A DNA stretch of 64,000 bases from CAZFHP01 sp964519365 (GTDB lineage: Bacteria > Babelota > Babeliae > Babelales > RVW-14): contig CAZFHP010000001.1 of NCBI GenBank assembly GCA_964519365.1, positions 1-64,000 on the forward strand, given 5' to 3'. Under the pieces are notes generated by a model. The model searched no databases and was not told where the DNA came from. It saw only the letters and a list, made by a program, of their open reading frames with translations. The position numbers and the translations under genes were made by a program. Positions 45,573 through 55,823 of the stretch are shown piece after piece (position 1 is the first letter of the stretch; the number at the start of each line of letters is the position of its first letter).

Positions 45573-46499
45573 CTATTTATTGTTTGTTACAGCGTCTATT
45601 TGCTTTTCTTTAATTAAATTCAGCCAATAGCCTGCAAATATTCTTTCTTCTTTAAATGCTTGCGTTTGAATTTCTTCATACTTTTTTTCTAAAAACGCTT
45701 CTGTCACTTCTGACCAATCGTTTACCAAAACTACTGGCATCCCTTCATACATAGGGTCTAATATCGAATGTTTTAAAACAGGAATAGCACCCATGAGTAA
45801 CACTTCCCATGTTCTATGACAGTCAATCCCGTTTCCTCGAGGACAAATAACAAAACGCGCATAAATCAGCTCTTCTAAATATTCTTTGTGAGGCTTGCGA
45901 GCAGCTTTTATGCACCAAGGTTTATCCGCAAAAAACTTTTCAACAACTTTTCGTTCCGGATGCGTTTTTAAAACATTAAGATACGCTAACCATGGTCGCT
46001 CTTTATTTTCCCGATTTTGAACCACATGATCAAAATTCTTAACGCTACCCCACGGCCAATACTGATTTGCTACTCCTATTGGTATTGGAACAAACTTTGG
46101 ATGAACCCGATCACAATTTTGCCCGAACCAGGCAATAAGTTTATCGTCATCTAAATACTTAAAAGAAGCTCCTGGCGCAGCCATATCACCATTATGCGAT
46201 ATAAGAATATAGCGATTTGTAATATACGGGTGAACTTCTTTGAAAAAAAACGGAACAAAGTCTACTTTAACAAAAATAGCATCCCCTTCTTTTATAGCAT
46301 CCGTATCAAGCGGCATCCGTTTTTCATCAAAAATAAAATCTGCGGCTGCACGAAACGTATCGCCAGAAATATAAGGGGCACTTGAAGATCGCAAGCCCGT
46401 CATTGATTGTCTACTCTCTTGTCTTTTGGGTGGATAAAAAACTTTTGCCGAAAGACTCCCCACCAAAAGAAAGCTCAATACGCACACAAAATACTTCAT
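45573..46499 (-). CDS. Exostosin-like protein with signal peptide
   Basis: 308 residues. Signal peptide FVCVLSFLLVGSLSA. The mature region has LISHNGD, FVPIPIGVANQYWPWG, ARFVICPRGNGIDCHRTWEVLLMGAIPVL, a pattern of the exostosin/GT47 GT-B fold in which RGNGIDxHRxWE is the donor-binding loop. A second nucleotide-sugar enzyme with an export signal in this cluster. Starts 30 bases after the previous gene's end. Confidence 0.78.
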   Translation of the reverse strand: MKYFVCVLSFLLVGSLSAKVFYPPKRQESRQSMTGLRSSSAPYISGDTFRAAADFIFDEKRMPLDTDAIKEGDAIFVKVDFVPFFFKEVHPYITNRYILISHNGDMAAPGASFKYLDDDKLIAWFGQNCDRVHPKFVPIPIGVANQYWPWGSVKNFDHVVQNRENKERPWLAYLNVLKTHPERKVVEKFFADKPWCIKAARKPHKEYLEELIYARFVICPRGNGIDCHRTWEVLLMGAIPVLKHSILDPMYEGMPVVLVNDWSEVTEAFLEKKYEEIQTQAFKEERIFAGYWLNLIKEKQIDAVTNNK

Positions 46500-46510
46500 G
46501 ATCTTCTACC

Positions 46511-46542
46511 TTCTTATTTAACCATCTTCTTATTTAACCATC
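46511..46542 (+). repeat. 16-base tandem duplication across a stop codon
   Basis: CTTCTTATTTAACCAT occurs twice in a row (46511-46526, 46527-46542), duplicating the last codons and stop of the gene that ends at 46530. Confidence 0.85.
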
Positions 46543-47117
46543 GCAACCATAATATTGTCTTTATACTCAGCCTGATCACCACCATCTACATAGGTAATCG
46601 TATAATCTGTGTTAATTTCTAAAACTTTTGCTTTTATTTGCTCTTTCGTCAAGTAATCAAATAAAACAGTCCCACAACAATGCATGTCGTCTATCAAAAT
46701 CGTATGCGTTTTTATCGGATGCTTCTTTATCTGTTCTAACTCTGCTAACAATGGCGTATTATTACCATGCTCTTGAGGCATGCCAGCATGCCCATCAAGC
46801 CAAAATGTTATCGGCTTATCAATCTCTTTAATAACGTCCCAAAGGATAATTCCAGAGTCCCCTTGCCAAATACGTACGTTATCATAATTTCGAAACATCT
46901 TTCGCGCATTGTTTACAAAATCATCTAGAATCTCAACAGAATGAATATCTGCAAAGCCAGCCCTTAAAGCAAATAAAATTCCATTACCTTTTTGCGTTCC
47001 AGTTTCAACAAAAACATCGTTCAAAAATCGTTCAAATCCTTCTGGAGCCATATTTGAATGCAACAATGAAAAAAACATTAAAGCAAACACTAAAAAAAAT
47101 TTTCTTGTTTTCAACAC
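46530..47117 (-). CDS. Methyltransferase-fold protein with signal peptide
   Basis: 195 residues from GTG 47117, with AGGAG a few bases upstream. FFLVFALMFFSLLHSN is a signal peptide. DVFVETGTQKGNGILFALRAG and IHSVEILDDFVNNARKMF are SAM-type elements of a compact methyltransferase-like fold; FWLDGHAGM and ILIDDMHCCG follow. Without an obvious acceptor region it may be a small modifying enzyme or an inactive relative. Confidence 0.65.
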   Translation of the reverse strand: MLKTRKFFLVFALMFFSLLHSNMAPEGFERFLNDVFVETGTQKGNGILFALRAGFADIHSVEILDDFVNNARKMFRNYDNVRIWQGDSGIILWDVIKEIDKPITFWLDGHAGMPQEHGNNTPLLAELEQIKKHPIKTHTILIDDMHCCGTVLFDYLTKEQIKAKVLEINTDYTITYVDGGDQAEYKDNIMVAMVK

Positions 47118-47127
47118 TTTATCTCTC

Positions 47128-48108
47128 CTATTTGTTTACACCAATAATACCCGCTAATAAAGATCTCCCCTGTCTTGCTAAAAATCTATATAATCGCTTG
47201 ACAAATCGTTGATCTTGTCGCCATTTTCGCCCTCTCAAATAGTGATGAAAAGAAACATAATGACACCCTTGTTTTTTGAACGTCTGCAAACTATCCAAAT
47301 CACCACTATTATCCCACTTTAAATGCCTAATCTTAACGTTACTATTTCGCTCAAAAACAAAATTAAAATATATTTCATATTCAGAAAGAGCAGACCCCCA
47401 AAGCTGTTGTTTGTCGATCTGTTGCACAAGAGCAACCCAGGGTTCAACGTTATGAAGGTTTCTAATCTCGTTAAATAAATCTTCTAAAACACTCCGCTGA
47501 AATAGCATGTGATGGGCAATCCCTGAATGCTGAGAATATACCCTTCTAAAACCAGGAATAAGTTTTTTTGCATGCTCAAAATATGGCTTATGATGCTCTG
47601 TTCCTGGGTTAAAAAAAGCAGCACCTGAAGACGTCTGAAATCGAACTGGGTTTAAAAATATTGTATCAGCATCTACAATTAAAACATTTTCTGATATTCC
47701 TGGTATAACAAATGGAGCATATAATTTTAACAATTGCTGATATATCCAACCGATTCTTGTTTTCTTATGATTTATGTATTTGTTTGCTTGCTCGCTATCC
47801 CCATCAAATATGGCATTTGCGACACTTGCTTTTGTAAATGGAAATATAGCTTCATCAATCCATAGAGCATTTTTAGTAAATGGCTCAGAAGAAACAATAA
47901 AAACATTTCTAATATTGTGTCCATTTTCCCGAATTCCGGCAATCGCAAGGTCAAGCGTACTCATATCACTTTTTATACAAGGAATAACAACATCAATCGG
48001 CTCTAAAGAAAAGTTATACTTTTTTTTAGACGTATCTATTTTAAAAAATAAAATAACACCAATAAAACTAGCTATTGCAAGAATACATAACAAATACTTC
48101 CATGACAT
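47128..48108 (-). CDS. DUF6492-type glycosyltransferase-like protein
   Basis: 326 residues. One N-terminal membrane span (LLCILAIASFIGVILFF), then the domain: PIDVVIPCIKSD, NVLIVDADTIFLNPV (DAD motif), FNPGTEHHKPYFEHAKK, SGIAHHMLFQR, LSEYEIYFNFVF. Near copy of the C-terminal half of 43640-45562. It starts in a 1-base overlap with the GDP-fucose synthase stop (TAATG). Confidence 0.75.
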   Translation of the reverse strand: MSWKYLLCILAIASFIGVILFFKIDTSKKKYNFSLEPIDVVIPCIKSDMSTLDLAIAGIRENGHNIRNVFIVSSEPFTKNALWIDEAIFPFTKASVANAIFDGDSEQANKYINHKKTRIGWIYQQLLKLYAPFVIPGISENVLIVDADTIFLNPVRFQTSSGAAFFNPGTEHHKPYFEHAKKLIPGFRRVYSQHSGIAHHMLFQRSVLEDLFNEIRNLHNVEPWVALVQQIDKQQLWGSALSEYEIYFNFVFERNSNVKIRHLKWDNSGDLDSLQTFKKQGCHYVSFHHYLRGRKWRQDQRFVKRLYRFLARQGRSLLAGIIGVNK

Positions 48109-49223
48109 TACGCATCTACCTTTTTCTTTGCGCTAACACGCTCTTTAGACAAAAACTTTTTTAAGTTCTTCGAATGATACCATTGATAAGTTTTTTCTAT
48201 CCCTTCTTGTAAAGAAATAAATTTTGATAAACCCATATCTCTAAGCCGCGAAATATCAAGCAGTTTTTTCGGAGTTCCATCGGGTTTTGAACTGTCATAA
48301 CAAATCTCGCCATCAAACCCAACGATATTTTTTATGAGACCTGCAAGATCACGAATCGTAATATCTGTACCTATGCCAATATTAATAAACTCTCCAAGCT
48401 CGTTTGCATTATAATTTTTCATGAGAAAGAACAGCGTTTGAGCGAGGTCGTCGACATATAAAAATTCTCGATACGGTGTACCTGAGCCCCAAAGCGTGAT
48501 ACTTTTTTTTGTTATCCCAATTTTTTCAAGCACCGAAGCAAGTGCTTTTGTGTCGTTTTTTTCAAGAATCTTATCTAGTGCATGCCCAACGGGATAACGA
48601 GTTAAATCACACATAATCGCGTCAAAGCTTTCTTCCCGAAGTAATTTTGCTAAGTAAAATTTTCGAATTAAAGCAGGTAAAACATGTGCCGTTTCAAGAT
48701 TAAAATTATCGCCCGGGCCGTAAAGATTTGTTGGCATGACAGACATAAAATTCGTTTGATATTGCTCGTTATAATAACTACACAACTTAATTGCTGCTAT
48801 TTTTGCAAGCGCATACGGCTCATTTGTTGGCTCAAGAAGGCCTGTGAGTAAGTATTCTTCTTTTAACGGCTGAGGGGCTAACTTAGGATAAATACATGAA
48901 GACCCAAGATTAAGAAGCTTTTTGACGCCAAATTTATATGCAGCATGAATAATATTCGTAGCAATCATAAGATTGTCATAAATAAACTCTGCTTTATACG
49001 TGTTATTTGCAAGAATCCCGCCAACTTTTGCTGCCGCTAAAAAAACATATTCTGGCTGCTCTTGTTTAAAAAAATTTTCGACAGCTGCTTGATTTCGCAA
49101 GTCGAGCTCTGAAAACGTTCGCGTGATTATATTCGTATATCCAGCCCTTTTTAGCATGCGCATAATAGCTGAACCAACAAGCCCCGCATGTCCCGCTACA
49201 TATATTTTTGAAGACGTTTTCAT
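48108..49223 (-). CDS. fcl: GDP-L-fucose synthase
   Basis: 371 residues. IYVAGHAGLVGSAIMR binds NADP; ELDLRN, AAKVGGILANN, LGSSCIYPKLAPQPLKEEYL, EPYALAKIAAIKLC and MPTNLYGPGDNF are family hallmarks, with catalytic Tyr-x3-Lys in YALAK. A ~45-residue insertion (LTRYPVGHALDKILEKND ...) lengthens it relative to the usual ~320. Converts GDP-4-keto-6-deoxymannose to GDP-fucose. Confidence 0.95.
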   Translation of the reverse strand: MKTSSKIYVAGHAGLVGSAIMRMLKRAGYTNIITRTFSELDLRNQAAVENFFKQEQPEYVFLAAAKVGGILANNTYKAEFIYDNLMIATNIIHAAYKFGVKKLLNLGSSCIYPKLAPQPLKEEYLLTGLLEPTNEPYALAKIAAIKLCSYYNEQYQTNFMSVMPTNLYGPGDNFNLETAHVLPALIRKFYLAKLLREESFDAIMCDLTRYPVGHALDKILEKNDTKALASVLEKIGITKKSITLWGSGTPYREFLYVDDLAQTLFFLMKNYNANELGEFINIGIGTDITIRDLAGLIKNIVGFDGEICYDSSKPDGTPKKLLDISRLRDMGLSKFISLQEGIEKTYQWYHSKNLKKFLSKERVSAKKKVDA

Positions 49224-49238
49224 AACACTCTCTTTATA

Positions 49239-50456
49239 TTACTCACCCATAATATCATGCTGTGCATAGGTAAAATTCTTGTCTTTGCAAACTTTTATTC
49301 CATCACCGATAGGCTTCATACTATGAAGCTTAAAGTCATAGTCGACCATGATTTTTACAAGCTCATCAAACGTAACTCGCGGCTGCCATGATAATTCTTC
49401 CTGTGCTTTACGTATATCTGCTTGTAAAAACGCTACTTCTGTGGGCCTAAAATATTTTGGATTAATTCCAACCAACGTTTGCCCAACACGGATTAGGTGC
49501 TCCCATCTATCGCTTATTTTTTTTACGACGCCTCGCTCGTTTACCCCTGCTCCTATCCATTCTAATTCAACGCCAACATATGCAAATGCTTTATCAACAA
49601 ATTCACGAACCGTATGGCTTTCTCCCGTTCCTACGACATAATCTCGAGGCGTATCTTGCTGCAGCATAAGCCACATCATTTCAACATATTCTGGTGCGAA
49701 ACCCCAATCACGTCTTGCATCTAAATTACCCAAGTATAATTTTTTTTGTTTGCCCGATAAAATCGCAGCAACCGCTCGTGTAATTTTCCGCGTTACAAAC
49801 GTTGGACCACGTCTAGGGCTCTCGTGATTAAATAAAATCCCGTTACATGCAAAAATATCATACGACTCTCGATAATTAATCGTTAGCCAGTAGGCATATA
49901 ATTTTGCAACAGCATACGGACTACGGGGATAAAACGACGTTTGTTCGTTTTGTGGGGCCGGAGAAGAACCAAAGAGTTCAGAAGTAGATGCTTGATATAG
50001 TTTCGTTTTAATCCCGCTACGTTTTATTGCATCAAGCAAACGCGTCACGCCAATGCCTGTTACATTTGCAGTATACTCAGGCATATCAAAAGAAACTTTA
50101 ACATGCGACTGAGCCCCTAAGTTATAAATCTCGTCTGGTTTTATGTTCCAGATAATATCACTTAAGATCCCAGGGTCAGACAAATCTCCATAATGCAAAA
50201 ATAATTTTGTTTCTTGCTCTAGAGGATCTATATAAAGATGGTCGATGCGTTTGGTATTAAAAGACGAACTACGACGAATAACCCCATGAACTTCATATCC
50301 CTTAGACAAAAGAAACTCTGCGAGGTAAGAACCATCTTGCCCTGTTATTCCCGTAATCAAAGCTTTCTTAGAAATAATATTTTTAGCAGAAACAAAACCA
50401 AAAAAAATAATTATCCCAAAAAGAGCATATCGTGCTATACGAACTATTTTAATCAT
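49239..50456 (-). CDS. gmd: GDP-mannose 4,6-dehydratase with N-terminal signal segment
   Basis: 405 residues. Residues 1-~26 ([17 protein letters not shown]) form a signal-like segment absent from its tandem paralog; no alternative ATG lies before the core. The core is complete: [40 protein letters not shown], the Y-x3-K in [12 protein letters not shown], and [17 protein letters not shown]. Makes GDP-4-keto-6-deoxymannose, the substrate of Fcl, if it stays in the cytoplasm. Confidence 0.88.
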   Translation of the reverse strand: MIKIVRIARYALFGIIIFFGFVSAKNIISKKALITGITGQDGSYLAEFLLSKGYEVHGVIRRSSSFNTKRIDHLYIDPLEQETKLFLHYGDLSDPGILSDIIWNIKPDEIYNLGAQSHVKVSFDMPEYTANVTGIGVTRLLDAIKRSGIKTKLYQASTSELFGSSPAPQNEQTSFYPRSPYAVAKLYAYWLTINYRESYDIFACNGILFNHESPRRGPTFVTRKITRAVAAILSGKQKKLYLGNLDARRDWGFAPEYVEMMWLMLQQDTPRDYVVGTGESHTVREFVDKAFAYVGVELEWIGAGVNERGVVKKISDRWEHLIRVGQTLVGINPKYFRPTEVAFLQADIRKAQEELSWQPRVTFDELVKIMVDYDFKLHSMKPIGDGIKVCKDKNFTYAQHDIMGE

Positions 50457-50475
50457 CTTTAATCATCACTTTCTC

Positions 50476-51609
50476 TTAACGAAACTGGGCAACATTATGA
50501 TCTGTATACGTAAAGTTTTTGTTCTTACAAACGTTTATCCCATGACCAATAGGTTTTATGTTAGAAAATTTAAGATCATAATCGACCATTATTTTTACAA
50601 GTTCATCAAATGTAACGCGTGGCTGCCACTGTAATTCTTTTTGCGCTTTGCTTATATCTGCATGCAAGTGTTCTACTTCTGTTGGTCTAAAATATTTTGG
50701 ATCAACAGAAACAAGTGTTTGCCCGACGGTTACAATATTTGCCCACGTATTATTTATACTTTTCACGACACCATATTCATTTACACCCGTACCTACCCAC
50801 TCAAGCTCTAAACCCGTATATGCAAATGCTTTATCAACAAATTCACGAACCGCATGACTTTCTCCCGTTCCAACAGCATAATCTCGAGCACTGTCATGCT
50901 GTAACATAAGCCACATCATTTCAACATACTCTGGGGCAAAACCCCAATCTCGCTTGGCATTTAAATTCCCCAAATATAACTTCTCTTGTTTGCCGGACAA
51001 AATTGCAGCGACAGCTCGTGTAATTTTTCTGGTTACAAACGTTGCACCCCGTCTCGGGCTTTCATGATTAAACAAAATCCCGTTACATGCAAAAAGATCA
51101 TACGATTCACGATAATTAACGGTCATCCAGTAGGCATATAACTTTGCTGCAGCATAGGGGCTACGTGGATAAAACGGCGTTTGTTCGTTTTGCGGCGCAG
51201 GCGAAGAACCATAGAGCTCTGACGACGATGCCTGGTAAAACTTCGTTTTAATCCCACTACGCTTAATAGCATCAAGCAAACGAGTCACACCAATGCCCGT
51301 TACGTTTCCTGTATATTCAGGCATATCAAAAGAAACTTTGACATGCGACTGGGCTCCTAAGTTATAAATCTCATCTGGTTTTATGTTCCAGATAATATCA
51401 CTTAAGATCCCAGGATCCGACAAATCGCCGTAATGCAAAAATAATTTTGTTTTTTGTTCTAGTGGGTCAATATATAAGTGATCAATGCGCTGGGTATTAA
51501 AAGACGAGCTTCGACGAATTATTCCGTGAACCTCATATCCCTTGGACAAAAGAAACTCAGCAAGATACGATCCATCTTGTCCTGTTATTCCTGTGATTAA
51601 TGCTTTCAT
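50476..51609 (-). CDS. gmd: GDP-mannose 4,6-dehydratase (cytosolic copy)
   Basis: The start is ATG 51609 because AGGGGAAAG lies right before it; the longer frame (51630) has no such site. ~377 residues, the normal GMD size. Same motifs as the copy at 49239-50456, with YxxxK in [12 protein letters not shown]. Long stretches are near identical at DNA level, so the duplication is recent. Precursor enzyme for GDP-fucose. Confidence 0.93.
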   Translation of the reverse strand: MKALITGITGQDGSYLAEFLLSKGYEVHGIIRRSSSFNTQRIDHLYIDPLEQKTKLFLHYGDLSDPGILSDIIWNIKPDEIYNLGAQSHVKVSFDMPEYTGNVTGIGVTRLLDAIKRSGIKTKFYQASSSELYGSSPAPQNEQTPFYPRSPYAAAKLYAYWMTVNYRESYDLFACNGILFNHESPRRGATFVTRKITRAVAAILSGKQEKLYLGNLNAKRDWGFAPEYVEMMWLMLQHDSARDYAVGTGESHAVREFVDKAFAYTGLELEWVGTGVNEYGVVKSINNTWANIVTVGQTLVSVDPKYFRPTEVEHLHADISKAQKELQWQPRVTFDELVKIMVDYDLKFSNIKPIGHGINVCKNKNFTYTDHNVAQFR

Positions 51610-51642
51610 CTTTCCCCTTTGTGTTATCAAAAATCTTGTTGA

Positions 51643-53388
51643 TCATATCGCAATATTTTGGGCTTGTCTATTTCTACAATGGCTCACCGAAACATCGATT
51701 GTAAAGCCATCTTCTATCTTGTATACTCTGTCACAACGCTCTATTGTCGTAAGCCTGTGAGCAATCACAATAAGCGTTTTATCTTGACTCACATCATAAA
51801 TTTCATCCATGATTTTACTTTCTGTCTCATTGTCAAGCGCAGACGTTGCCTCGTCAAGCACAAGAACATCAGGATCCGCATAAAGCGCCCGCGCGATAGC
51901 AACACGCTGTTTGTGCCCCCCACTAAGCTTACTTCCCCCCTCGCCCGTTTTTGTTTCCAAACCATCTTTAGACATAAGAAAATCATAAATATGCGCTTTC
52001 TTTAAAGCCATAATAACTTTTTCTTCATCATATTCACGCCCACAAACAATATTTTCAGCAATTGTCCCATCAAATAAATAAATTGTTTGCGGAATATACC
52101 CAATTTTTCGTCGCCATGATTTTAGGTTTTGCATTGTAAGAAGCTGTTTGTCTATAAAAATTTGGCCTTTTTGTGGATGAAACAACCCCATAACAATATC
52201 TACTATTGTGCTTTTGCCAGCACCACTTTCTCCGACAAAACCAACTCGTTGCCCTTTGGGAATAACAAGATTTGCATTAGACAAGACGCTATCTTTTTCT
52301 GTATAAGCAAACGCTATATTTTTTAATTCTATCGTCTTGTCAAATATAATATGATCGTTACCAAGCTGCTCATAATCATGAAGCAAAAACTTATAAAGCG
52401 GCTGCAGAGCATGTTTATTAAACATAATCTGATTATATCCCATGACCATTTTATTAAGCGACGGCATAAAACGATAAAATGCTAACGCGTACATAGAAAC
52501 TGTCGGCAAAACAAACGACGCATTGTTATACATAAAAACAACATAGACTATTATGCTCAACAAGATAAAAAAACCTATTGTTTCAAGAACATATCTAGGC
52601 AACGCCTGCCAAACTGCGTTTACTGTATTTGCTTGAGCTAAACCAAAACGCGCAGATGCATAACGATCAAAAATCGGCTTTGGGTTGGCAACTAGCTTTA
52701 AGAACTTATAATTTCCAAACGACTCCCCATACGTTTTGCCTGCGCGCAATGAAAATTTTTGACGACGTTTGCCAGCCCGAGCAATACGATTAGAAAAGGT
52801 CTTAACGACAAAAAATACTTTTATTGAAAGCAAAAATGACAACACTATGGTCATCTTCCAGTTGACATAAAAAAGCATACAATAGATACATAGAACAGTA
52901 AAAAGCTCCGAAAAAATAGTTAATAGTGCTGATATAACTTGAGTTGCATTTGTTGTATATCCAGAAATTGCTTCACTTATTTTAGCAGAATTTTTTTGAA
53001 CAAGGTCTTTATACTTAAATTCTAAATAAATTTTAAAAAGACGTCTTGAAAAAAAATACTCACGCATATAAGCAAACTTATTCATGTAATAAATATGAAC
53101 CGTACATAAAATGGCTCTAAAAAAATAAAATACTATAAGTCCAAGCCCCATAAGTACAACAAAATCACTCGGTTTAGCAAAGCCTAGTTTATAATAGAGA
53201 GAGCCTAAGTACTTATTTCTAAGAACGGCTTCAAAATTTGTTGCAATACCAATAAAGACCATAATTGCAGAAATACTCACCGTTTCTATCGCTGAAACAA
53301 TAACCGATGCAAGCAAAAGAATCAGTATTCTTTTTTTATCTTGACGATTAAAAAGTCTTCTGAGCAACGCAACGAGTGATAATTCCAT
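51643..53388 (-). CDS. ABC exporter, lipid-linked oligosaccharide flippase type
   Basis: 581 residues, a complete half-transporter: six membrane spans (residues ~20-320) then one ATPase domain. Walker A GFVGESGAGKST, Q-loop IGYIPQTIYLFDG, signature LSGGHKQRVAIARAL, Walker B VLVLDEATSALD and H-loop IVIAHRLTT are intact. The shape matches PglK/MsbA-type ABCB flippases that turn lipid-linked glycans across the inner membrane. It is the first gene of the sugar cluster, preceded by its own promoter-like sequence. Confidence 0.9.
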   Translation of the reverse strand: MELSLVALLRRLFNRQDKKRILILLLASVIVSAIETVSISAIMVFIGIATNFEAVLRNKYLGSLYYKLGFAKPSDFVVLMGLGLIVFYFFRAILCTVHIYYMNKFAYMREYFFSRRLFKIYLEFKYKDLVQKNSAKISEAISGYTTNATQVISALLTIFSELFTVLCIYCMLFYVNWKMTIVLSFLLSIKVFFVVKTFSNRIARAGKRRQKFSLRAGKTYGESFGNYKFLKLVANPKPIFDRYASARFGLAQANTVNAVWQALPRYVLETIGFFILLSIIVYVVFMYNNASFVLPTVSMYALAFYRFMPSLNKMVMGYNQIMFNKHALQPLYKFLLHDYEQLGNDHIIFDKTIELKNIAFAYTEKDSVLSNANLVIPKGQRVGFVGESGAGKSTIVDIVMGLFHPQKGQIFIDKQLLTMQNLKSWRRKIGYIPQTIYLFDGTIAENIVCGREYDEEKVIMALKKAHIYDFLMSKDGLETKTGEGGSKLSGGHKQRVAIARALYADPDVLVLDEATSALDNETESKIMDEIYDVSQDKTLIVIAHRLTTIERCDRVYKIEDGFTIDVSVSHCRNRQAQNIAI

Positions 53389-53439
53389 AAACTATTTTCT
53401 CCTTTTCAAAATAGTTATTTTCGCTATGCTAGTTTTAAA

Positions 53440-53468
53440 ATTATTAGGAGCATAACGTGAACTTGCAA
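53440..53468 (-). promoter_or_regulatory. Candidate promoter of the minus-strand glycan operon
   Basis: On the minus strand, TTGCAA (53468-53463), a 17-base spacer and AATAAT (53445-53440), ~50 bases upstream of the flippase start. Confidence 0.35.
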
Positions 53469-53502
53469 TAGTTGCAAAAAATAATCCTGAAAGAGAGAGG
53501 CT

Positions 53503-54507
53503 ATGATTGAGAATGTAATTAAAAATAAAAAGATTCTTGTTACTGGCGGAGCAGGGTTTCTTGGAAGCCACTTATGTCAAAAACTTTTAGAGCTTAATAA
53601 TCGCGTTATCGCACTTGATAATTTATACACAGGTCGCATGGCCAATCTTGCACACTTACTTGAACATGAAAACTTTCATGTGATCAAACATGATGTTATT
53701 AATCCCATAAATATTGATATCGATTTAATCTTCAATCTTGCCTGTCCCGCTTCTCCTCCACATTATCAAAAAGACCCGCTATTTACCACAAAAACAAGTG
53801 TTTTGGGTATTCTAAACATACTTGAACTAGCACAAAAAAATAATGCTCGTATTTTACAAGCTTCTACAAGCGAAGTCTATGGGGACCCTGAAAAACACCC
53901 TCAGCCAGAAAGTTATAAGGGCAGCGTTAATCCTATTGGCATTAGAGCATGTTATGACGAAGGCAAACGATGTGCCGAATCACTTATGTTTGACCACAAA
54001 CGTATGTACGAAACTGATATTAAAATTGTTCGCATCTTTAATACATACGGCCCACACATGGACCCAAACGACGGTCGTGTCGTTAGTAACTTTATTATTC
54101 AAGCATTACAAAACCAGCCTATAACTATGTACGGCGATGGGAACCAAACACGTTCTTTTTGTTACGTAGATGACCTGATTAACGGGATTGTCTCTATGAT
54201 GGGTTCAAAAAAATCTTTTACTGGTCCCGTTAATTTAGGTAACCCAATAGAATTTAACTTACTCGAACTCGCACAACTTATTTTAGATCTTACAGATAGC
54301 AAGTCACAGATTATTTTTAAGCCATTACCTGAAGACGACCCAACACGCAGGCAACCAGATATTAGCTTGGCTAAAGAAAAATTAAATTGGGAGCCTAAAA
54401 TTAATTTAAAAACTGGGTTAGAAAAAACAATCCCGTATTTTGAAAAAGTCCTGAGGACATCGTGTTTAGAACATAAAACATATGATGCAAAACAAACAAT
54501 ACTATAA
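53503..54507 (+). CDS. uxs: UDP-glucuronate decarboxylase (UDP-xylose synthase)
   Basis: 334 residues. [15 protein letters not shown] binds [48 protein letters not shown] and [12 protein letters not shown] (Tyr-x3-Lys as YDEGK) are diagnostic of UXS. Converts UDP-glucuronate to UDP-xylose. GAGAGAGG precedes the ATG. It is divergent from the flippase operon and probably co-transcribed with the next GT4 (8-base gap). Confidence 0.95.
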   Translation: MIENVIKNKKILVTGGAGFLGSHLCQKLLELNNRVIALDNLYTGRMANLAHLLEHENFHVIKHDVINPINIDIDLIFNLACPASPPHYQKDPLFTTKTSVLGILNILELAQKNNARILQASTSEVYGDPEKHPQPESYKGSVNPIGIRACYDEGKRCAESLMFDHKRMYETDIKIVRIFNTYGPHMDPNDGRVVSNFIIQALQNQPITMYGDGNQTRSFCYVDDLINGIVSMMGSKKSFTGPVNLGNPIEFNLLELAQLILDLTDSKSQIIFKPLPEDDPTRRQPDISLAKEKLNWEPKINLKTGLEKTIPYFEKVLRTSCLEHKTYDAKQTIL

Positions 54508-54515
54508 GCAAGCCT

Positions 54516-55703
54516 ATGAAAGTAGCAATCGCCGCCGGTGGACGGTTTCACGCGTTTCATCTTGCACATCAATTAGCCAAACGAAATAGCCTTAAAAGAC
54601 TTTTTACGTTTTGCTACACAAAACAAGACAAAAGTTATGTCACTCCAGCACTTGTAACAAACGATAGATTTTGTGGGACACTTAACTATGCCTATTCTAA
54701 GCTACGCCTATACAAAGTACTCCCCCCATCTAAGTTTAATATCTTTAAAGATAATTGCTTTGATAATTTTGTACGCAAAGAAATTAAAAACTTGGGAACA
54801 CTAGACATCTTTGTTGGCTGGGGACATTATGTAAAAAACAGCATTCCTGAGATAAAAAAAACAGGCGCAAAACTTATCATCGAATCTGGATCATGTCACA
54901 TTAAAACACAACAAGAGCTCTTACAAGAAGAATACAAAAAATGGGAATTACACTATCCCCCAATCTCACAAAAAAATATCGACAAAATGGTCACAGAATA
55001 TCAAGCAGCTGATTATATTATGACACTCTCAGAATTTTCTCGCCAAAGTTTTATTGACCAAGGTATAAAATCTGAAAAACTCTTAAAAGTCCCATGCGGA
55101 TGCGACGTCGAGTATTTTTTAAAAACACACGACACAGAAAATAATCTTCACAAACAAAACATTAAACAAAAAAAATTTACGGTAATATTCGTCGGGCTTT
55201 TAAGCCTGCGCAAAGGCATACAGTATCTCTTACAAGCTTGGAACAAGCTTAATCTCCCAGAGCACAATACGCAATTACTTCTTGTTGGCACGTTACATAA
55301 AGATCTTAAAACTGTCTTAAGCAAAATTAAAATCAAAAATAACGTCGTTTTTTTTGGGTCTACAAACAGGCAAACACTTCGAAAGCTTTATCACGATGCA
55401 TCTGTGTTTGTTTTGCCATCAGTCGAAGATGGCTTTGGAATGGTCATGGGCGAAGCAATGGCAAGTAGGTTGCCCGTTATTTGCTCAAGTCATACCGGAG
55501 GCACAGAGATAATTAAAAATGGGCAAGAAGGCTTTATCGTCCCAGCTTATGGTAGTAAAGCGCTGGCTGAAAAAATTTCATGGTGCTATGAACATCCTGA
55601 AAAATCCCAAGCTATGGGAGCCCTTGGGCAACAAAAAATTTTAAATTTTTCTTGGGATATTTATGGGCAACAAGTATATGAAACATATCAAAAGCTTGTC
55701 TGA
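54516..55703 (+). CDS. Family 4 glycosyltransferase
   Basis: 395 residues. N-terminal MKVAIAAGGRFHAFHLA, then FTVIFVGLLSLRKGIQYLLQAW, LLLVGTLHKDL, VFFGSTNRQTL and FVLPSVEDGFGMVMGEAMASRLPVI, the E-x7-E loop of retaining GT4 enzymes. Its direct link to uxs suggests transfer of xylose or a sugar made from it (inference). Confidence 0.9.
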   Translation: MKVAIAAGGRFHAFHLAHQLAKRNSLKRLFTFCYTKQDKSYVTPALVTNDRFCGTLNYAYSKLRLYKVLPPSKFNIFKDNCFDNFVRKEIKNLGTLDIFVGWGHYVKNSIPEIKKTGAKLIIESGSCHIKTQQELLQEEYKKWELHYPPISQKNIDKMVTEYQAADYIMTLSEFSRQSFIDQGIKSEKLLKVPCGCDVEYFLKTHDTENNLHKQNIKQKKFTVIFVGLLSLRKGIQYLLQAWNKLNLPEHNTQLLLVGTLHKDLKTVLSKIKIKNNVVFFGSTNRQTLRKLYHDASVFVLPSVEDGFGMVMGEAMASRLPVICSSHTGGTEIIKNGQEGFIVPAYGSKALAEKISWCYEHPEKSQAMGALGQQKILNFSWDIYGQQVYETYQKLV

Positions 55704-55747
55704 ATAGCCCTTTCAAATTTAATTCCTACCTGCAAAAGAACAACCGT

Positions 55748-55775
55748 TTGTAGATTGCCAGATTTATGCTATCCT
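55748..55775 (+). promoter_or_regulatory. Candidate promoter of the SNase-like gene
   Basis: TTGTAG at 55748-55753, a 16-base spacer and TATCCT at 55770-55775 with an extended -10 TGC, ~48 bases upstream of the start. Confidence 0.4.
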
Positions 55776-55823
55776 GGCTCAATAGCGTTTTTATCGTAAA
55801 CCCTATAACCAGAAAGACGCTCC

